From: CANKJK01 sp040081715
Lineage (GTDB): Bacteria > Acidobacteriota > Vicinamibacteria > Vicinamibacterales > UBA2999
NCBI GenBank assembly: GCA_040081715.1
Contig: JBEBFY010000002.1
Location: 1-64,000, forward strand
DNA length: 64,000 nt
Direction: 5' to 3'
In this document: positions 42,730 to 52,414 of the stretch, piece after piece
Numbering within the stretch: the stretch's first letter is position 1
Layout of the letters: every line of letters begins with the position of its first letter
Translations under genes and position numbers: made by a program
Notes under the pieces: generated by a model
The model's database searches: none
Seen by the model: only the letters and a program-made list of their open reading frames with translations
What the model was told of the DNA's origin: nothing

Positions 42730-44952
42730 TCAGAACCGCAGCAGGCGGTTCACCTTCACGATGAAGGTGCGGTTGGCAAGGTCCGGGTACCCGGCTCCCA
42801 CCGTGTCGCGGGTTTCATTGAAGACGACGAAGAGTTCGCTCCCGGGTACGTACTCCCAGCGGAGCCGCGCGTTCACACTGAGCGAGTTGGTCGAGGAGTT
42901 GTACTGCACGAGCGCGCTGGCAAAGCTCATCGGCGTCAGCGTATAGGTCACGCGGCTGCCCACCAGGCGCACGGTGGCGTCGCCGCTCGGCAAACGGAGC
43001 CGGTTGACTGACAGGCTGGGCTCCACCGAGAGCTGCGTGAGGATGCGCGCACGTGCGCCGCTCAGCGTCGTCGTGAGCCGGCTTCCGCCATAGAAGGACC
43101 CACCCTCGATGGAGATGGTGCCGAAGACGTTCCGCTGGGGGCCGAACGTGTAACTGCCGCGCGCGGTGCGCGCCCGGTAGGCGCCGCTCGGCACCGCCAC
43201 GGCCCCGGCCGCCCGGAAGAGTGCCGGCACGAACTCGTAGTAGTCGTGTGCGCCCACGGAGAAGCGGTCGCTGTTCTGGAGGTCGGCGGTGAAGCCGATG
43301 TCGATGTCGCGGGTGTCCAGCCGTCCGCGACCATTCTCGACATGGCTGAAGGTGCCGACCATCGAGAGCTTCCGGAACGTGGGGTTGCCCAGGAGCCGCG
43401 GGCTGAAGCGGGCGAGGGCGAAGTTCTTTCGCTGGTCGGCCCGGCGGACGAAGCCGATGTCTGGGTTGAAGTGGGACCCGATGTGCAGCCGCTCGAGCTG
43501 CAGGCCGTAGCGGTCGGCCGCGTAGTCGATCTGAGCCCGGTAGCTGCGCGCATCGTCTGCCGTGCCAGCGGTGCGCGTGTCCGCCCAGTAGGTGTTGACG
43601 AAGAGGTTGTCGAAGAAGGCGAAGTTGCCGTCGATCCCGTACGCCTCGTTGGCACCGGGCCCGGTCTGCATGCGTGACCGGTGCGTGGCGATGGCGCCGA
43701 TGCTGCTCTTCCTGAAGAGGTCCCGCTTGAGGCGGAACACGGAGAACTGCGTGGCAGCGGCTCTGGCCTCCGGCGCACGCCGTGTGCCGATGTGGAGGCC
43801 GCCGATGTTGAATCGGCCCACCCGTCCCGAGACGCGACCGCCCGCGCCGATCGGGACCTCGCGTCCGGCGTCGAGGCCGATACGCCGGCTGTAGAAGAGC
43901 AGAGGCACGTCTCCACCCCCGAAGCCGGCCACGCCGAACGCGAAGACGCCCTGGTTCTCAAGGAAGAACTCGCGTTTCTCCGGAAAGAACAGATTGAAGC
44001 GCGTCAGATTCACCTGTTGCTCGTCGGCTTCCACCTGCGCGAAGTCAGTGTTGACCGTAAAGTCCGTGGTCAGGTTGCCGGTGATGCCGTACTTCACATC
44101 CAGTCCGGCATCGGCGCCCGGGTCGTTCTGCACGCGGGGGGTGGCCGTGAGGTCCGTGGTGGTGCTGCCGGTGACGAAGGGCTTCAGTTCAAGGAGGCGG
44201 CCGGACCCGGGAGGGGCTTCCAGGCCGTTCATCGTCGCTGCAAACGAGGAGTACATGATGCCGGAGTTCCCGCCAATCGCCGCCGGTACGCGGGTCAGGA
44301 AGGAGATCTCGTTCTTCCATCGCACGGTCCGGGACACATTGAAACCCCATGTCTGCTCGCGTCCCGGCCCGTAGCGCAGCGACTTGAACGGGATGGCCGC
44401 CTCGAACGACCAGCCGTCCGTGCCGCGCTGTGCCTTCACCGTCCAGATGGGATTGAAGTCGGCGTTGTACTGGCGCTGATTCGTGACCTGGCCGTCATTG
44501 CGCCCACCGAGTGAGTTGACCGCGAAGGTGAACGCGTTCCGCTTGTCGTGAAAGGTGTCGAACATGAACACGACGTTGTCGTTGCCCTGCGAGACGCCCG
44601 GGCTGTCGCGCCTCATCTCATTGGCGACGCGTCGCTCGGGGTGCGACTCCCATGCCTTGACGGCCACATAGACGTGCGTGCGGTCGAAGAACAGCCAGAC
44701 GTCGGTTCTCTCCGTAGCGGGCGCCCCGGGCGACGGTTCGGTCTGGATGAAGTCCGACATCGGCGTGACGGTCGCGTAGATCGCGTCGTCCAGCCGCCCG
44801 TCGATGCGGGGCGGCGTGTCTGTGCGGGTGGCGCGCACGCCCACCTGTCCGGCGGCATCCCTCACGATGATGGATGGGGGTGTCTGCGCGCCGGCGGGCC
44901 AGGCGTGCAGGAGGAGCGTGCCGATCGTTGCGAGGGTCAGGCGCCAGGTCAC
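42730..44952 (-). CDS. exported DUF5916 / CBM9-like domain protein
   Basis: 740 residues with signal peptide (about 1-23). The N-terminal third is a CBM9-like sandwich (PPRIDGRLDDAIYATV, WLFFDRTHVYVAVKAWESHP, WSFEAAIPFKSLRY). The remainder matches DUF5916, a predicted outer-membrane beta-barrel region (TDFAQVEADEQQVNLTRFNLFFPEKREFFLENQGVFAFG, ending in aromatic Phe). It is probably an outer-membrane protein of unknown substrate, often near TonB systems. The start is GTG at 44952. Confidence 0.88.
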   Translation of the reverse strand: MTWRLTLATIGTLLLHAWPAGAQTPPSIIVRDAAGQVGVRATRTDTPPRIDGRLDDAIYATVTPMSDFIQTEPSPGAPATERTDVWLFFDRTHVYVAVKAWESHPERRVANEMRRDSPGVSQGNDNVVFMFDTFHDKRNAFTFAVNSLGGRNDGQVTNQRQYNADFNPIWTVKAQRGTDGWSFEAAIPFKSLRYGPGREQTWGFNVSRTVRWKNEISFLTRVPAAIGGNSGIMYSSFAATMNGLEAPPGSGRLLELKPFVTGSTTTDLTATPRVQNDPGADAGLDVKYGITGNLTTDFTVNTDFAQVEADEQQVNLTRFNLFFPEKREFFLENQGVFAFGVAGFGGGDVPLLFYSRRIGLDAGREVPIGAGGRVSGRVGRFNIGGLHIGTRRAPEARAAATQFSVFRLKRDLFRKSSIGAIATHRSRMQTGPGANEAYGIDGNFAFFDNLFVNTYWADTRTAGTADDARSYRAQIDYAADRYGLQLERLHIGSHFNPDIGFVRRADQRKNFALARFSPRLLGNPTFRKLSMVGTFSHVENGRGRLDTRDIDIGFTADLQNSDRFSVGAHDYYEFVPALFRAAGAVAVPSGAYRARTARGSYTFGPQRNVFGTISIEGGSFYGGSRLTTTLSGARARILTQLSVEPSLSVNRLRLPSGDATVRLVGSRVTYTLTPMSFASALVQYNSSTNSLSVNARLRWEYVPGSELFVVFNETRDTVGAGYPDLANRTFIVKVNRLLRF

Positions 44953-44991
44953 AAGTGAGGGATCATCACACAGGTTCTAGAATGGACAGGA

Positions 44992-46527
44992 TTGTCCAAC
45001 CGGCTCTCTCTCCCCTCGTACGCCCTCGCCGCGACGGCAGGCACCCTCCTCGCGCTCAGCTTTCCTCGCTACGGGCACCCCGCCGTGGCGTGGGTGGCGC
45101 TGGTTCCGCTGCTGGTTGCCCTTCGGGGTGGTGCTGGTGCCGGGGCGGTGGCCCCGTCGGCCGGTGCGGGCCTGCGTCTGGGCCTGGTCACGGGCGTGGT
45201 GGCATTTGCCGGCACCATCTACTGGACCCGCGAGGTCGTGCAGCAGTTCGGTGGGTTGCCCATGCCGCTGGCTGTTGTGGCGATGCTGCTGCTGGCGCTC
45301 TACATGGCGATCTATGCGGGTGCGGCGGCGGGCATCACCGCGCATCTCGCCCGAAGGATGGGGACAGTCGGCCTGCTCCTCGCGCCAGCGCCCTGGGTGG
45401 CGGGGGAGTATCTGCGAGGCTGGGCGTTCGGCGGCTTTCCGTGGGTGCCGTTCGGCAGCAGTCAGGCCACCGTCCTTCCCGTGGCACAAGTGGCGAGTCT
45501 GCTTGGCGTGTACGGACTGAGCGCACTGGTGGTGCTGCTCAACGCGCTGCTGGCGATGGCCCTGACAGGCCTGGGGCGCACCCGCGCGCTGGCCGCGGGT
45601 ATGGCTGCGGTGGTGTTCGCCACGGCGTGGGGATGGGGCGCCTGGCGCCTGAAGGACTCAGCGCTCACACACGAGGGCACTCCGCTGACAGTCGGGCTCG
45701 TGCAGGGCAACGTCGAGCAGGCACAGAAGTGGGACCCCCGCCACGCCGGGCGGATTCTCGAGGATCACATCAGGTTGACGCGCGAGGTGGTGTCGAAGGG
45801 CGCGCGCTACGTGCTCTGGCCCGAATCGTCGACGCCCTTCATGCTGGAGGAGGACCCGGCGGGGGAGCGCGTCCACGACCTGGCGCGTGAGTTGGGGGTG
45901 CCGATGCTGGTGGGGAGCGACCAGGTTGAGCGGGCGCCGCTCCGGCTCTACAACGCCGCGCACCTGCTGGGGCCGGACGGCCGTACCGCCGCTGTGTACC
46001 GGAAGATGCACCTGGTGCCGTTCGGTGAGTTCATCCCGTTGAAGGGCCTGCTCTATTTCGTGGCGCCGCTGGTAGAGAGCCTCGCCGAGTTCTCGGCAGG
46101 GGCGGAGACGGTGATGCTGCCGGTCAACGGCCACATGACCAGCACCTCCGTCTGCTACGAGGTGGTGTACCCGGGGCTGGTGCGCGATGCCGTGCTCAAG
46201 GGCAGCGAACTGCTCACCACCATCACCAACGACGCCTGGTACGGCCGCACCTCGGCGCCGTTCCAGCACTTCGAGCTCGCGTCGCTGCGCGCCATCGAGC
46301 AGGGCCGGTATCTGGCCCGTGCCGCGAACACGGGCATCAGCGGCATCGTGGATCCCTACGGCCGGGTCACGGCCCGATCGGCCCTCTTTGAACAGACGGC
46401 GCTCGTGGGTGAGGTGCGGCTGCTTACCGGCCGCACGGTCTACGGCCAGATTGGCGACGCCGTCGGCTGGCTGGCCTGTGGCCTGACAGTGGTGGCCCTG
46501 TTCCTCGCGCGCCGGCACGCGGCCTGA
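44992..46527 (+). CDS. lnt: apolipoprotein N-acyltransferase
   Basis: Adds the third acyl chain to lipoproteins in the inner membrane. 511 residues: six hydrophobic segments in the first 200 residues, then a nitrilase-like domain with the triad E278 (LWPESSTP), K338 (YRKMHLVPFGEF) and C388 (VCYEVVYPGL), then a final membrane helix. Start is TTG 44992; TAGAAT (44978-44983) ends 8 bases before it, suggesting a leaderless mRNA. It processes lipoproteins such as that at 25002. Confidence 0.95.
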   Translation: MSNRLSLPSYALAATAGTLLALSFPRYGHPAVAWVALVPLLVALRGGAGAGAVAPSAGAGLRLGLVTGVVAFAGTIYWTREVVQQFGGLPMPLAVVAMLLLALYMAIYAGAAAGITAHLARRMGTVGLLLAPAPWVAGEYLRGWAFGGFPWVPFGSSQATVLPVAQVASLLGVYGLSALVVLLNALLAMALTGLGRTRALAAGMAAVVFATAWGWGAWRLKDSALTHEGTPLTVGLVQGNVEQAQKWDPRHAGRILEDHIRLTREVVSKGARYVLWPESSTPFMLEEDPAGERVHDLARELGVPMLVGSDQVERAPLRLYNAAHLLGPDGRTAAVYRKMHLVPFGEFIPLKGLLYFVAPLVESLAEFSAGAETVMLPVNGHMTSTSVCYEVVYPGLVRDAVLKGSELLTTITNDAWYGRTSAPFQHFELASLRAIEQGRYLARAANTGISGIVDPYGRVTARSALFEQTALVGEVRLLTGRTVYGQIGDAVGWLACGLTVVALFLARRHAA

Positions 46528-46575
46528 GCCTCCGCTCTGCCTCGGCCTGCTCACGGGTATCCTCTTGGAACCCGA

Positions 46576-46604
46576 TTGACTGGCTGAGGTGCAGGTCCTA
46601 TAAG
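46576..46604 (+). promoter_or_regulatory. near-consensus promoter of the NTF2-like gene pair
   Basis: -35 TTGACT (46576-46581), 17-base spacer, -10 TATAAG (46599-46604), each five of six. The -10 ends 8 bases before the ATG, so the GGAG at 46604-46607 would be mostly or wholly outside the mRNA made from this promoter. Confidence 0.65.
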
Positions 46605-46612
46605 GAGACCCC

Positions 46613-47317
46613 ATGCACTCAAAGTTCGCCTACTTTTTTGCCGGTGCCCTGGTGGCGATGATTGCGTCGTACACAACGCACATCCTGGATGCGAAGCCCA
46701 AGATCATGAAGGGCACGCATGTGAACATCGCACCCGAGGACTACATCGAGATCCTGGCGCTGCAGTCGGAGTATCCCCGCGACGTGGACCCCGGCTCCGT
46801 GCGCAATGCGTCCTGGATGTTCATGAAGGGCGCCCGGTCCGTGATTGCCGGACACCCCATGCTCAAGGCCGAGGACTTCGAGAACTTCTACGGGAGCCTG
46901 GTGGCCAAGGAAGGGCAGGCCAGCAAGGGTGGCAACCGCCACTTCAACGCATCGCCCATCATCGTGGGGATGCCGGACGGCACGGCGCGCGGCTCGTCGA
47001 TGATGATGGGCGTCTCCGTCAAGGAGAAGGGCGGCAAGCCCACCATCGACCTGATGGGCAAGTACGAGGACGTGTACGTGAAGACGCCAGAGGGCTGGCG
47101 GATGAAGGAGCGCATCTGGACGGGCGACCAGCACGTCGGCTCCTACCAGAAGATAGCCCCGTCGCCCGTGCTGGCGATTCCTGGCACCTGGAAGACCAAC
47201 CAGGAAGAGGTGATCCAGCAGATGCTGAAGGCTGGCATGACGCGCGACGCAAGCGGTGCGCCGATGCCCGTGCCTGGCCAGACGCTGCCGCCGCATCTGC
47301 CGTCCACGGTGCGGTAG
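46613..47317 (+). CDS. exported NTF2/SnoaL-like protein, tandem copy 1
   Basis: 234 residues with an N-terminal signal or anchor segment (about 4-22), followed by a cone-shaped NTF2-like fold signature (PEDYIEILALQSEYPRDVDPG, RHFNASPIIVGMPDGTARG, GKYEDVYVKTPEGWRMKERIW), as in SnoaL-like domains. No catalytic residue can be assigned. It is paralogous to the next gene, with long stretches identical at DNA level. Confidence 0.82.
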   Translation: MHSKFAYFFAGALVAMIASYTTHILDAKPKIMKGTHVNIAPEDYIEILALQSEYPRDVDPGSVRNASWMFMKGARSVIAGHPMLKAEDFENFYGSLVAKEGQASKGGNRHFNASPIIVGMPDGTARGSSMMMGVSVKEKGGKPTIDLMGKYEDVYVKTPEGWRMKERIWTGDQHVGSYQKIAPSPVLAIPGTWKTNQEEVIQQMLKAGMTRDASGAPMPVPGQTLPPHLPSTVR

Positions 47318-47332
47318 GCGGGGGAGCACTCC

Positions 47333-48025
47333 ATGCCTTCAACGTTCGCCCATTTCGTTGCCGGTGCGCTGGTCGTGGGGATCGCGTCGTACACGACGCA
47401 CCTGCTGGATGCCAAGCCCACGCTCATGAAGGGGACGCATGTAGGCCTGGCGCCCGAGGACTACATCGAGATCCTTGCGCTCCAGTCGGAGTATCCCCGG
47501 GACGTGGACCCTGGCTCCGTCCGTGACGCGTCATGGATGTTCACGAAGGACGCGCGCTCCGTCATCTCCGGTCCGCCGATGGTGAAGCCGGCCGACTTCA
47601 AGTACTTCTACGGGAGCCTGGTGGCCAAGGAAGGGCAGGCGAGCAAGGGAGGCAACCGTCACTTCAACACGTCACCCATCATCGTGGGGCTGCCGGACGG
47701 CACGGCGCGTGGCTCGTCGATGATGATGGGCGTGTCCGTGAAGGAAAAGGGCGGCAAGCCCACCATCGACCTGATGGGCAAGTACGAGGACGTCTACGTG
47801 AGGACACCGGATGGATGGCGGATGAAGCAGCGGCTCTGGAGGGCCGACAGCCATGTCGGGTCCTACCAGAAGGTGGCGCCCTCGCCCGTGCTTGCGATGC
47901 CGAGTACGTGGAAGACGGAGCAGGAAGACGTGATTCAGGACCTGTGGAGCAAGGGCATCAACCGCGATGCGAACGGCGCCCCGATTCCACAGCCCGGTGC
48001 TCCGGCGGCCGCTCCAAGCCGTTAG
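47333..48025 (+). CDS. exported NTF2/SnoaL-like protein, tandem copy 2
   Basis: 230 residues, same layout as the gene 720 bases upstream. About three quarters of the residues are identical across the NTF2 core, while the N-terminal anchors and Pro-rich C-terminal tails differ more. The 15-base gap between the two carries GGGGGAG as ribosome site. The pair is probably one transcript. prfB follows 41 bases after. Confidence 0.82.
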   Translation: MPSTFAHFVAGALVVGIASYTTHLLDAKPTLMKGTHVGLAPEDYIEILALQSEYPRDVDPGSVRDASWMFTKDARSVISGPPMVKPADFKYFYGSLVAKEGQASKGGNRHFNTSPIIVGLPDGTARGSSMMMGVSVKEKGGKPTIDLMGKYEDVYVRTPDGWRMKQRLWRADSHVGSYQKVAPSPVLAMPSTWKTEQEDVIQDLWSKGINRDANGAPIPQPGAPAAAPSR

Positions 48026-48066
48026 TCAGGTATCGTTGTCTCCGCACTTCTTCTCAGGGAGACACC

Positions 48067-49207
48067 GTGGCGCTTGCAATCGAGGATGTCGTTCGCCGTT
48101 TCGAGGACTTGAAGACCAGGGCCGCCGACCTCCGGAGGTATCTTTGAGGCCGCTCACTCCGACGCGGAAGTAGCCTCGATCGAGGCGAAGATCTCCGGTC
48201 CTGATTTCTGGAAGGACCAGGCCACCGCGCAGAAGACGATGCAGCGGCGCCGGCAGATCGAGGAGGAAGTGACCCTGGCCGCCTCGCTCGGCAGCCGCGT
48301 GGACGACGTGGGCGTGCTCATCGAGTGGGCACAGGCCGGGGAAGCTGTGGACGCGGATCTCGGCCGCGGCATGGACGAACTGGCGAACGCTGTGGAGTCC
48401 GGCGAGATCAAGAAGATGCTGGGCGGCGAGCACGACCGCGCCAACGCCATCATCGCTATCCACCCAGGCGCCGGCGGCGTCGAGTCCCAGGACTGGGCGG
48501 AAATGCTCTTCCGGATGTACATCAAGTGGTCCGAGAAGCGCGGCTTCAAGCGCGACGTGATCGACTATCAGCCAGGCGAGGAAGCCGGCCTCAAGAGCGT
48601 CACGATGCTCTTCCAGGGGGAGTATGCCTACGGCCTGATGGCGGCCGAGGCCGGCGTGCATCGGCTCGTGCGCATCTCGCCCTTCGACCAGGCTGCCCGG
48701 CGGCACACCTCGTTCGCGTCCGTGTTTGTGTGGCCGGAGCTCGAGGACGACACCAGCGTCGAGATTGACGAGAAGGACCTGCGGATCGACACCTTCCGGT
48801 CGAGTGGCGCCGGAGGCCAGCACGTGAACGTGACGGACTCCGCCATCCGCCTCACGCACATTCCTACCGGCATGGTCGTCTCCTGCCAGAACGAGCGCTC
48901 ACAGCACAAGAACAAGGCGCAGGCTATGAAGGTGCTGAAGTCGCGCCTGTTCGACGTGAAACTCAAAGAGCAGCAGGCCAAGCTCGACGCGATCACGGGC
49001 ACGAAGAAGGAGATTGGCTTCGGGAGCCAGATCCGCAGCTATGTGCTGCAGCCCTACCAGATGATCAAGGACCACCGCACGAAGATGTCGGTGGGCGACA
49101 TCGGCCGGGTGCTGGACGGCGACCTCGACCTCTTCATGAAGACCTACCTCATGCAGAAGGCGAACGGGACGCTCGGCCAGCCGACCCCGGACGATGACGA
49201 CGAGTAG
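48067..49207 (+). CDS. prfB: peptide chain release factor 2 (programmed +1 frameshift)
   Basis: Terminates translation at UGA and UAA. The gene is read as 48067-48144 then 48146-49207. A GTG start with GGGAGA five bases upstream gives 26 codons ending CUU, then in-frame UGA (48145-48147), and the +1 frame continues to a product of 379 residues. The SPF anticodon-like motif (RISPFD) and the GGQ loop (SSGAGGQHVN) are present. The ATG at 48239 is internal, not the start: residues upstream of it in the +1 frame (EVASIEAKISGPDFWKDQAT) match RF2. Confidence 0.95.
48131..48147 (+). other. prfB autoregulatory frameshift site
   Basis: The order is CGGAGG (Shine-Dalgarno-like, 48133-48138), UAU, CUU, UGA, then G. 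This matches the known RF2 site where slow reading of UGA at low RF2 lets tRNA-Leu slip from CUU to UUU. Confidence 0.95.
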
Positions 49208-49213
49208 GCTTTA

Positions 49214-49852
49214 CTACTTCGAGACGGCGAGACCTTCGACCATCACTTCAAGCTGATGGTTCACGCGGAAGCCGTAGACGCCGTCCGTGCGCACGGCGCT
49301 CTTCGGCGTGGAGTGCACCACCGCGCCGTTGACGACGTAGTCCACCTTGTCGGCCTGCACGCGGACTTCGAGGTTGTTGACCGAGGTGCCGTCGGCGCCG
49401 GGCTTCGCGACCGCCGCATTCGTACCCTTGGGGGCGACGTCTGCCGGGTTCGAGCCGCGCACTACTTCGTCGCCATTGCGGGTCTTGAGCACCCACGACC
49501 CATCCTGGCCGACCAGGAAGTAGGTGTAGGCCTGCTTGGGGCCGTCGAGGTCCGCGCCGCCGAACACCAGCCCGTAGAAGTTCGTGTGGCCGCTCGGCTT
49601 CATCAGCTTGAAGCTGCCCTTGAGCGTGTAGCTTCCTGTGGCCGTGTTGGCCGGGTTCCAGTACACGGCCGCCTGGGGGTTGACGGCATGGAAACCCCCG
49701 CCCATTGCCATGAACTGGATTGCGCCGGCTCCGTCCGGATCCGACGCGCTGGTGCTGCGGTCGGCCCGAACCCTCCAGCCTTTGGTGCCCTGAGCCGCCA
49801 GCGGCACGATACAGAGTGCGGCCAAGGCGGCAATTGCGAGTCGTCGGGTCAT
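49214..49852 (-). CDS. exported hypothetical protein, LamG/DUF1080-like fold
   Basis: 212 residues with a signal peptide (about 1-20). The mature part has the look of a concanavalin-like sandwich (AVYWNPANTATGSYTLKGSFKL, NFYGLVFGGADLDGPKQAYTYFLVGQDGSWVLKTR, NNLEVRVQADKVDYVVNGAVVHST, VYGFRVNHQLEVMVEGL). No active site is recognised. Upstream on the minus strand are TAGAAT (49894-49889) and AGGAG. Confidence 0.78.
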   Translation of the reverse strand: MTRRLAIAALAALCIVPLAAQGTKGWRVRADRSTSASDPDGAGAIQFMAMGGGFHAVNPQAAVYWNPANTATGSYTLKGSFKLMKPSGHTNFYGLVFGGADLDGPKQAYTYFLVGQDGSWVLKTRNGDEVVRGSNPADVAPKGTNAAVAKPGADGTSVNNLEVRVQADKVDYVVNGAVVHSTPKSAVRTDGVYGFRVNHQLEVMVEGLAVSK

Positions 49853-49970
49853 TGAAGTTGCTCCTGATGTGAGAGAACCGAGGCCGTGATTCTAGCGCAC
49901 CCATCCCGGGGAACTCTTGGAGCGCTTCTGTCTCGCGAAGGCCGGTGAGATCGACTCGTCCCGGCACCCT

Positions 49971-52337
49971 TTACTGGGGCGTGGCCGGACGGGTGAGGGG
50001 CGGGCCGGGCTGACGTGGCGTTTCCTCCTCGGGGCCCGGAGGCGGCACGAGCGGCAGTCCTTCAGGCACGGTGCCCGCCAGGAAGGCCTCGATGTCCCCG
50101 GACGGCAGTGTCGCGAAGTCCACTCCCGCAGGGATCTCGAAGCGCGGCGGGTTGGCCCCGTCCCGACGGTGCTCGATGACGAAGCGCATCACGTCCATCC
50201 AGATCGGCAGGGCCGCCGCGGCGCCTGTCTCGTTCCTACCGAGCGGCTTCTTTTCGTCGTGGCCGACCCACACACCGATCGTGATGCCGGGGTCGAAGCC
50301 CACGAACCAGGCGTCCGTATATTCGTCCATCGTGCCGGTCTTGCCGGCCAGCGGCCACTTGAGCTGCGCGGCCGCGGCGCCGGTGCCGCGCTCCACGACG
50401 CCACGGAGCAGGTTCGTCATCACGTAGGCCGTGCCGGCGCTGATGGTGTCGTGTGGCGTGGCGCGGTGTTCCTCCAGCAGCGCGCCGTCGCGGTCGATGA
50501 CGGTGCCCACGAAATACGGCGTCATGCGGACACCCTGGTTGGGGAACACGGAATATGCGCTGGTGAGTTCCATCAGCGTGGCTTCGCCCGCGCCCAGCGC
50601 CAGCGAAAGATACGGCTGCGTCGAGTCCGCGAACGAGAAACCGAAGCGTGTTGCGTAGTCCACGACGGTGGCGGGGCCGGCGTCGAGCATGGCCTTCACG
50701 GCCGGAATGTTTCGCGAGTGTTCCAGCGCGTGGCGCAGGGTGACGGGCCCTTCGAACTTTCTGTCGTAGTTGAGTGGCTCGTAGGGCCGCTGGTTGGGCC
50801 CGGCTGGGTAGGACACGGGTTGATCAAGGAACTGCGTGAGCGGGGTCATGCCGCGATCGAGCGCCGCCGTGTAAACGACGGGCTTGAAGGCGGAGCCCAT
50901 CTGGCGCCTGGCCTGCGTGGCCCGGTTGAACTGGCTGCGCTGAAAGCTGAGGCCTCCGGCCATGGCCCGCACCTGGCCGGTCCGGTTGTCGATCACGAGG
51001 ATTGCGCCTTCCACGAGGGGCGGCTGTTCGAGTGCCACGGCCGTGGGCGCGGCACCCTTGAGCCTGGTGACCCGCACCTCGATGAGGTCGCCCGGCCTGA
51101 AGTCGCCAGCGGTGAGCCGCTTGGCCCATGAGAATCCGGACGGTGGCATCACCAGATCAGCTGCGCCGATGCGCAGCCGGATGCCCCCGACCTGTCCACG
51201 TTCCGTAGGCCGTTCCAGCACGACGGCGGGCACGACGTCGCCTTCGTGGAGGGGCAGGGCCCAGCGGTCGAAGGAGATGGAGTCCGGCCGCTTGCCCTCG
51301 TCGAGGAGGTTCCGAGCCGGCTTCCGGTACGGGGATTGCCGCTTGTCCACGGCGCGGAGGCCGCGGTCGAGCGCCGCATTGACCGCGGCCTGCAGTTCGA
51401 GGTCGATGGTGGTCTGCACGGTCAGGCCACCCTCATAGATCGCCGTTGCGCCGTACTGCTGCTCAAGGCCTTTGCGGACCTCCTCCACGAGATACGGCGC
51501 CGCGGAGCGGTCGGTGGTGGGCTGGCCGGGCGTGACGATGGGAAGGGCCGAGGCGCGCGTGGCTTCATCCCCACTGATGAAGCCTTCTTCGGCCATGCGC
51601 TGCAGGACGTAGTTGCGGCGCGTCCGCGTCCGCGTGGGATTCACGAAGGGACTCAACCGTTCCGGCTGCTGGATGAGGGCAGCCAGCAGTGCGGCCTCCT
51701 CGAGATCCAGGGTGCTGGCGGACTTCCGGAAGTAGAGGCGCGAGGCGGCCTCCATGCCGTAGGCGCCATGGCCGAGATAGATCTGGTTGGCGTACAGGGT
51801 GAAGAGCTCGCGCTTGGTGTAGCGCTTCTCGAGCTGAACGGCCACGATGGCCTCGCGGACTTTCCGCTCCAATGACCGTTCGAAGATGCCGTTGCGGCGG
51901 TAGTGGCGGAGAAACAGGTCGCGGGCCAGTTGCTGCGTAATCGTGCTGGCGCCCGCCCGCCGGCCGGTGATGATGTCGTTGACGGCCGTGACCACGAGGC
52001 GCGACATGCTCAGGCCGACGTGCTGGTTGAATCCCGCGTCCTCCACAGCAATCACGGCGCTGCGCAGCGACGGCGCCATCTGGTCGAACCCGATGAGGAA
52101 GCGGCGCTCGGTGGCGAACTCACCCATGACCTGGCCATCGGCAGCCAGCACTCGCGTGGTCGTACTGGGCCGGTAGTCGTCGAGGGCCGAGATGGCAGGG
52201 AGGTCGTCGGCGAAGGCGAAGAGCGCACCGGTCGCGAGCCCGCCGAGGGCTGTGGCAGCGAAGAGCAGTGCCACGATCAGGCCGCGGATGACGCGTCGCC
52301 TCGGGCTGTGCTTGGCCGGCGGCTGGGGATTCCGCAC
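49971..52337 (-). CDS. penicillin-binding protein 1A (bifunctional class A PBP)
   Basis: Builds and crosslinks peptidoglycan. 788 residues: membrane anchor at about 16-42; GT51 glycosyltransferase with EDAGFNQHVG (catalytic Glu) and GASTITQQLARD; transpeptidase with GSAFKP (Ser-x-x-Lys), SRN and KTGT. A Pro-rich tail ends the protein. It starts at GTG 52337; TATACT (52349-52344) ends 6 bases before it with no ribosome site. Confidence 0.95.
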   Translation of the reverse strand: MRNPQPPAKHSPRRRVIRGLIVALLFAATALGGLATGALFAFADDLPAISALDDYRPSTTTRVLAADGQVMGEFATERRFLIGFDQMAPSLRSAVIAVEDAGFNQHVGLSMSRLVVTAVNDIITGRRAGASTITQQLARDLFLRHYRRNGIFERSLERKVREAIVAVQLEKRYTKRELFTLYANQIYLGHGAYGMEAASRLYFRKSASTLDLEEAALLAALIQQPERLSPFVNPTRTRTRRNYVLQRMAEEGFISGDEATRASALPIVTPGQPTTDRSAAPYLVEEVRKGLEQQYGATAIYEGGLTVQTTIDLELQAAVNAALDRGLRAVDKRQSPYRKPARNLLDEGKRPDSISFDRWALPLHEGDVVPAVVLERPTERGQVGGIRLRIGAADLVMPPSGFSWAKRLTAGDFRPGDLIEVRVTRLKGAAPTAVALEQPPLVEGAILVIDNRTGQVRAMAGGLSFQRSQFNRATQARRQMGSAFKPVVYTAALDRGMTPLTQFLDQPVSYPAGPNQRPYEPLNYDRKFEGPVTLRHALEHSRNIPAVKAMLDAGPATVVDYATRFGFSFADSTQPYLSLALGAGEATLMELTSAYSVFPNQGVRMTPYFVGTVIDRDGALLEEHRATPHDTISAGTAYVMTNLLRGVVERGTGAAAAQLKWPLAGKTGTMDEYTDAWFVGFDPGITIGVWVGHDEKKPLGRNETGAAAALPIWMDVMRFVIEHRRDGANPPRFEIPAGVDFATLPSGDIEAFLAGTVPEGLPLVPPPGPEEETPRQPGPPLTRPATPQ

Positions 52338-52343
52338 GCTGAG

Positions 52344-52408
52344 AGTATACGGCGCAGGATCCGGACAAGGTCGCTGAGGTTGACTGTCTGCCGCTCATAT
52401 TTCATACT
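52344..52408. promoter_or_regulatory. divergent promoters of PBP1A and dnaK
   Basis: For dnaK: -35 TTGACT (52380-52385), 17-base spacer, -10 CATACT (52403-52408), ending 6 bases before the ATG at 52415. For PBP1A on the minus strand: TATACT (52349-52344), ending 6 bases before GTG. Neither start has a Shine-Dalgarno. I find no CTTGAGT-N7-ACTCAAG-type HspR site or CIRCE element here. Confidence 0.6.
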
Positions 52409-52414
52409 GTGCCT

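Noticed and set aside
48239..49207. prfB beginning at the ATG at 48239
   Set aside because: RF2-like sequence continues upstream in the +1 frame to the CUU-UGA frameshift site.
52338..52414. HspR (HAIR) or CIRCE element upstream of dnaK
   Set aside because: TGAG and CTCA occur but 15 bases apart instead of 9, and no CIRCE inverted repeat is present.
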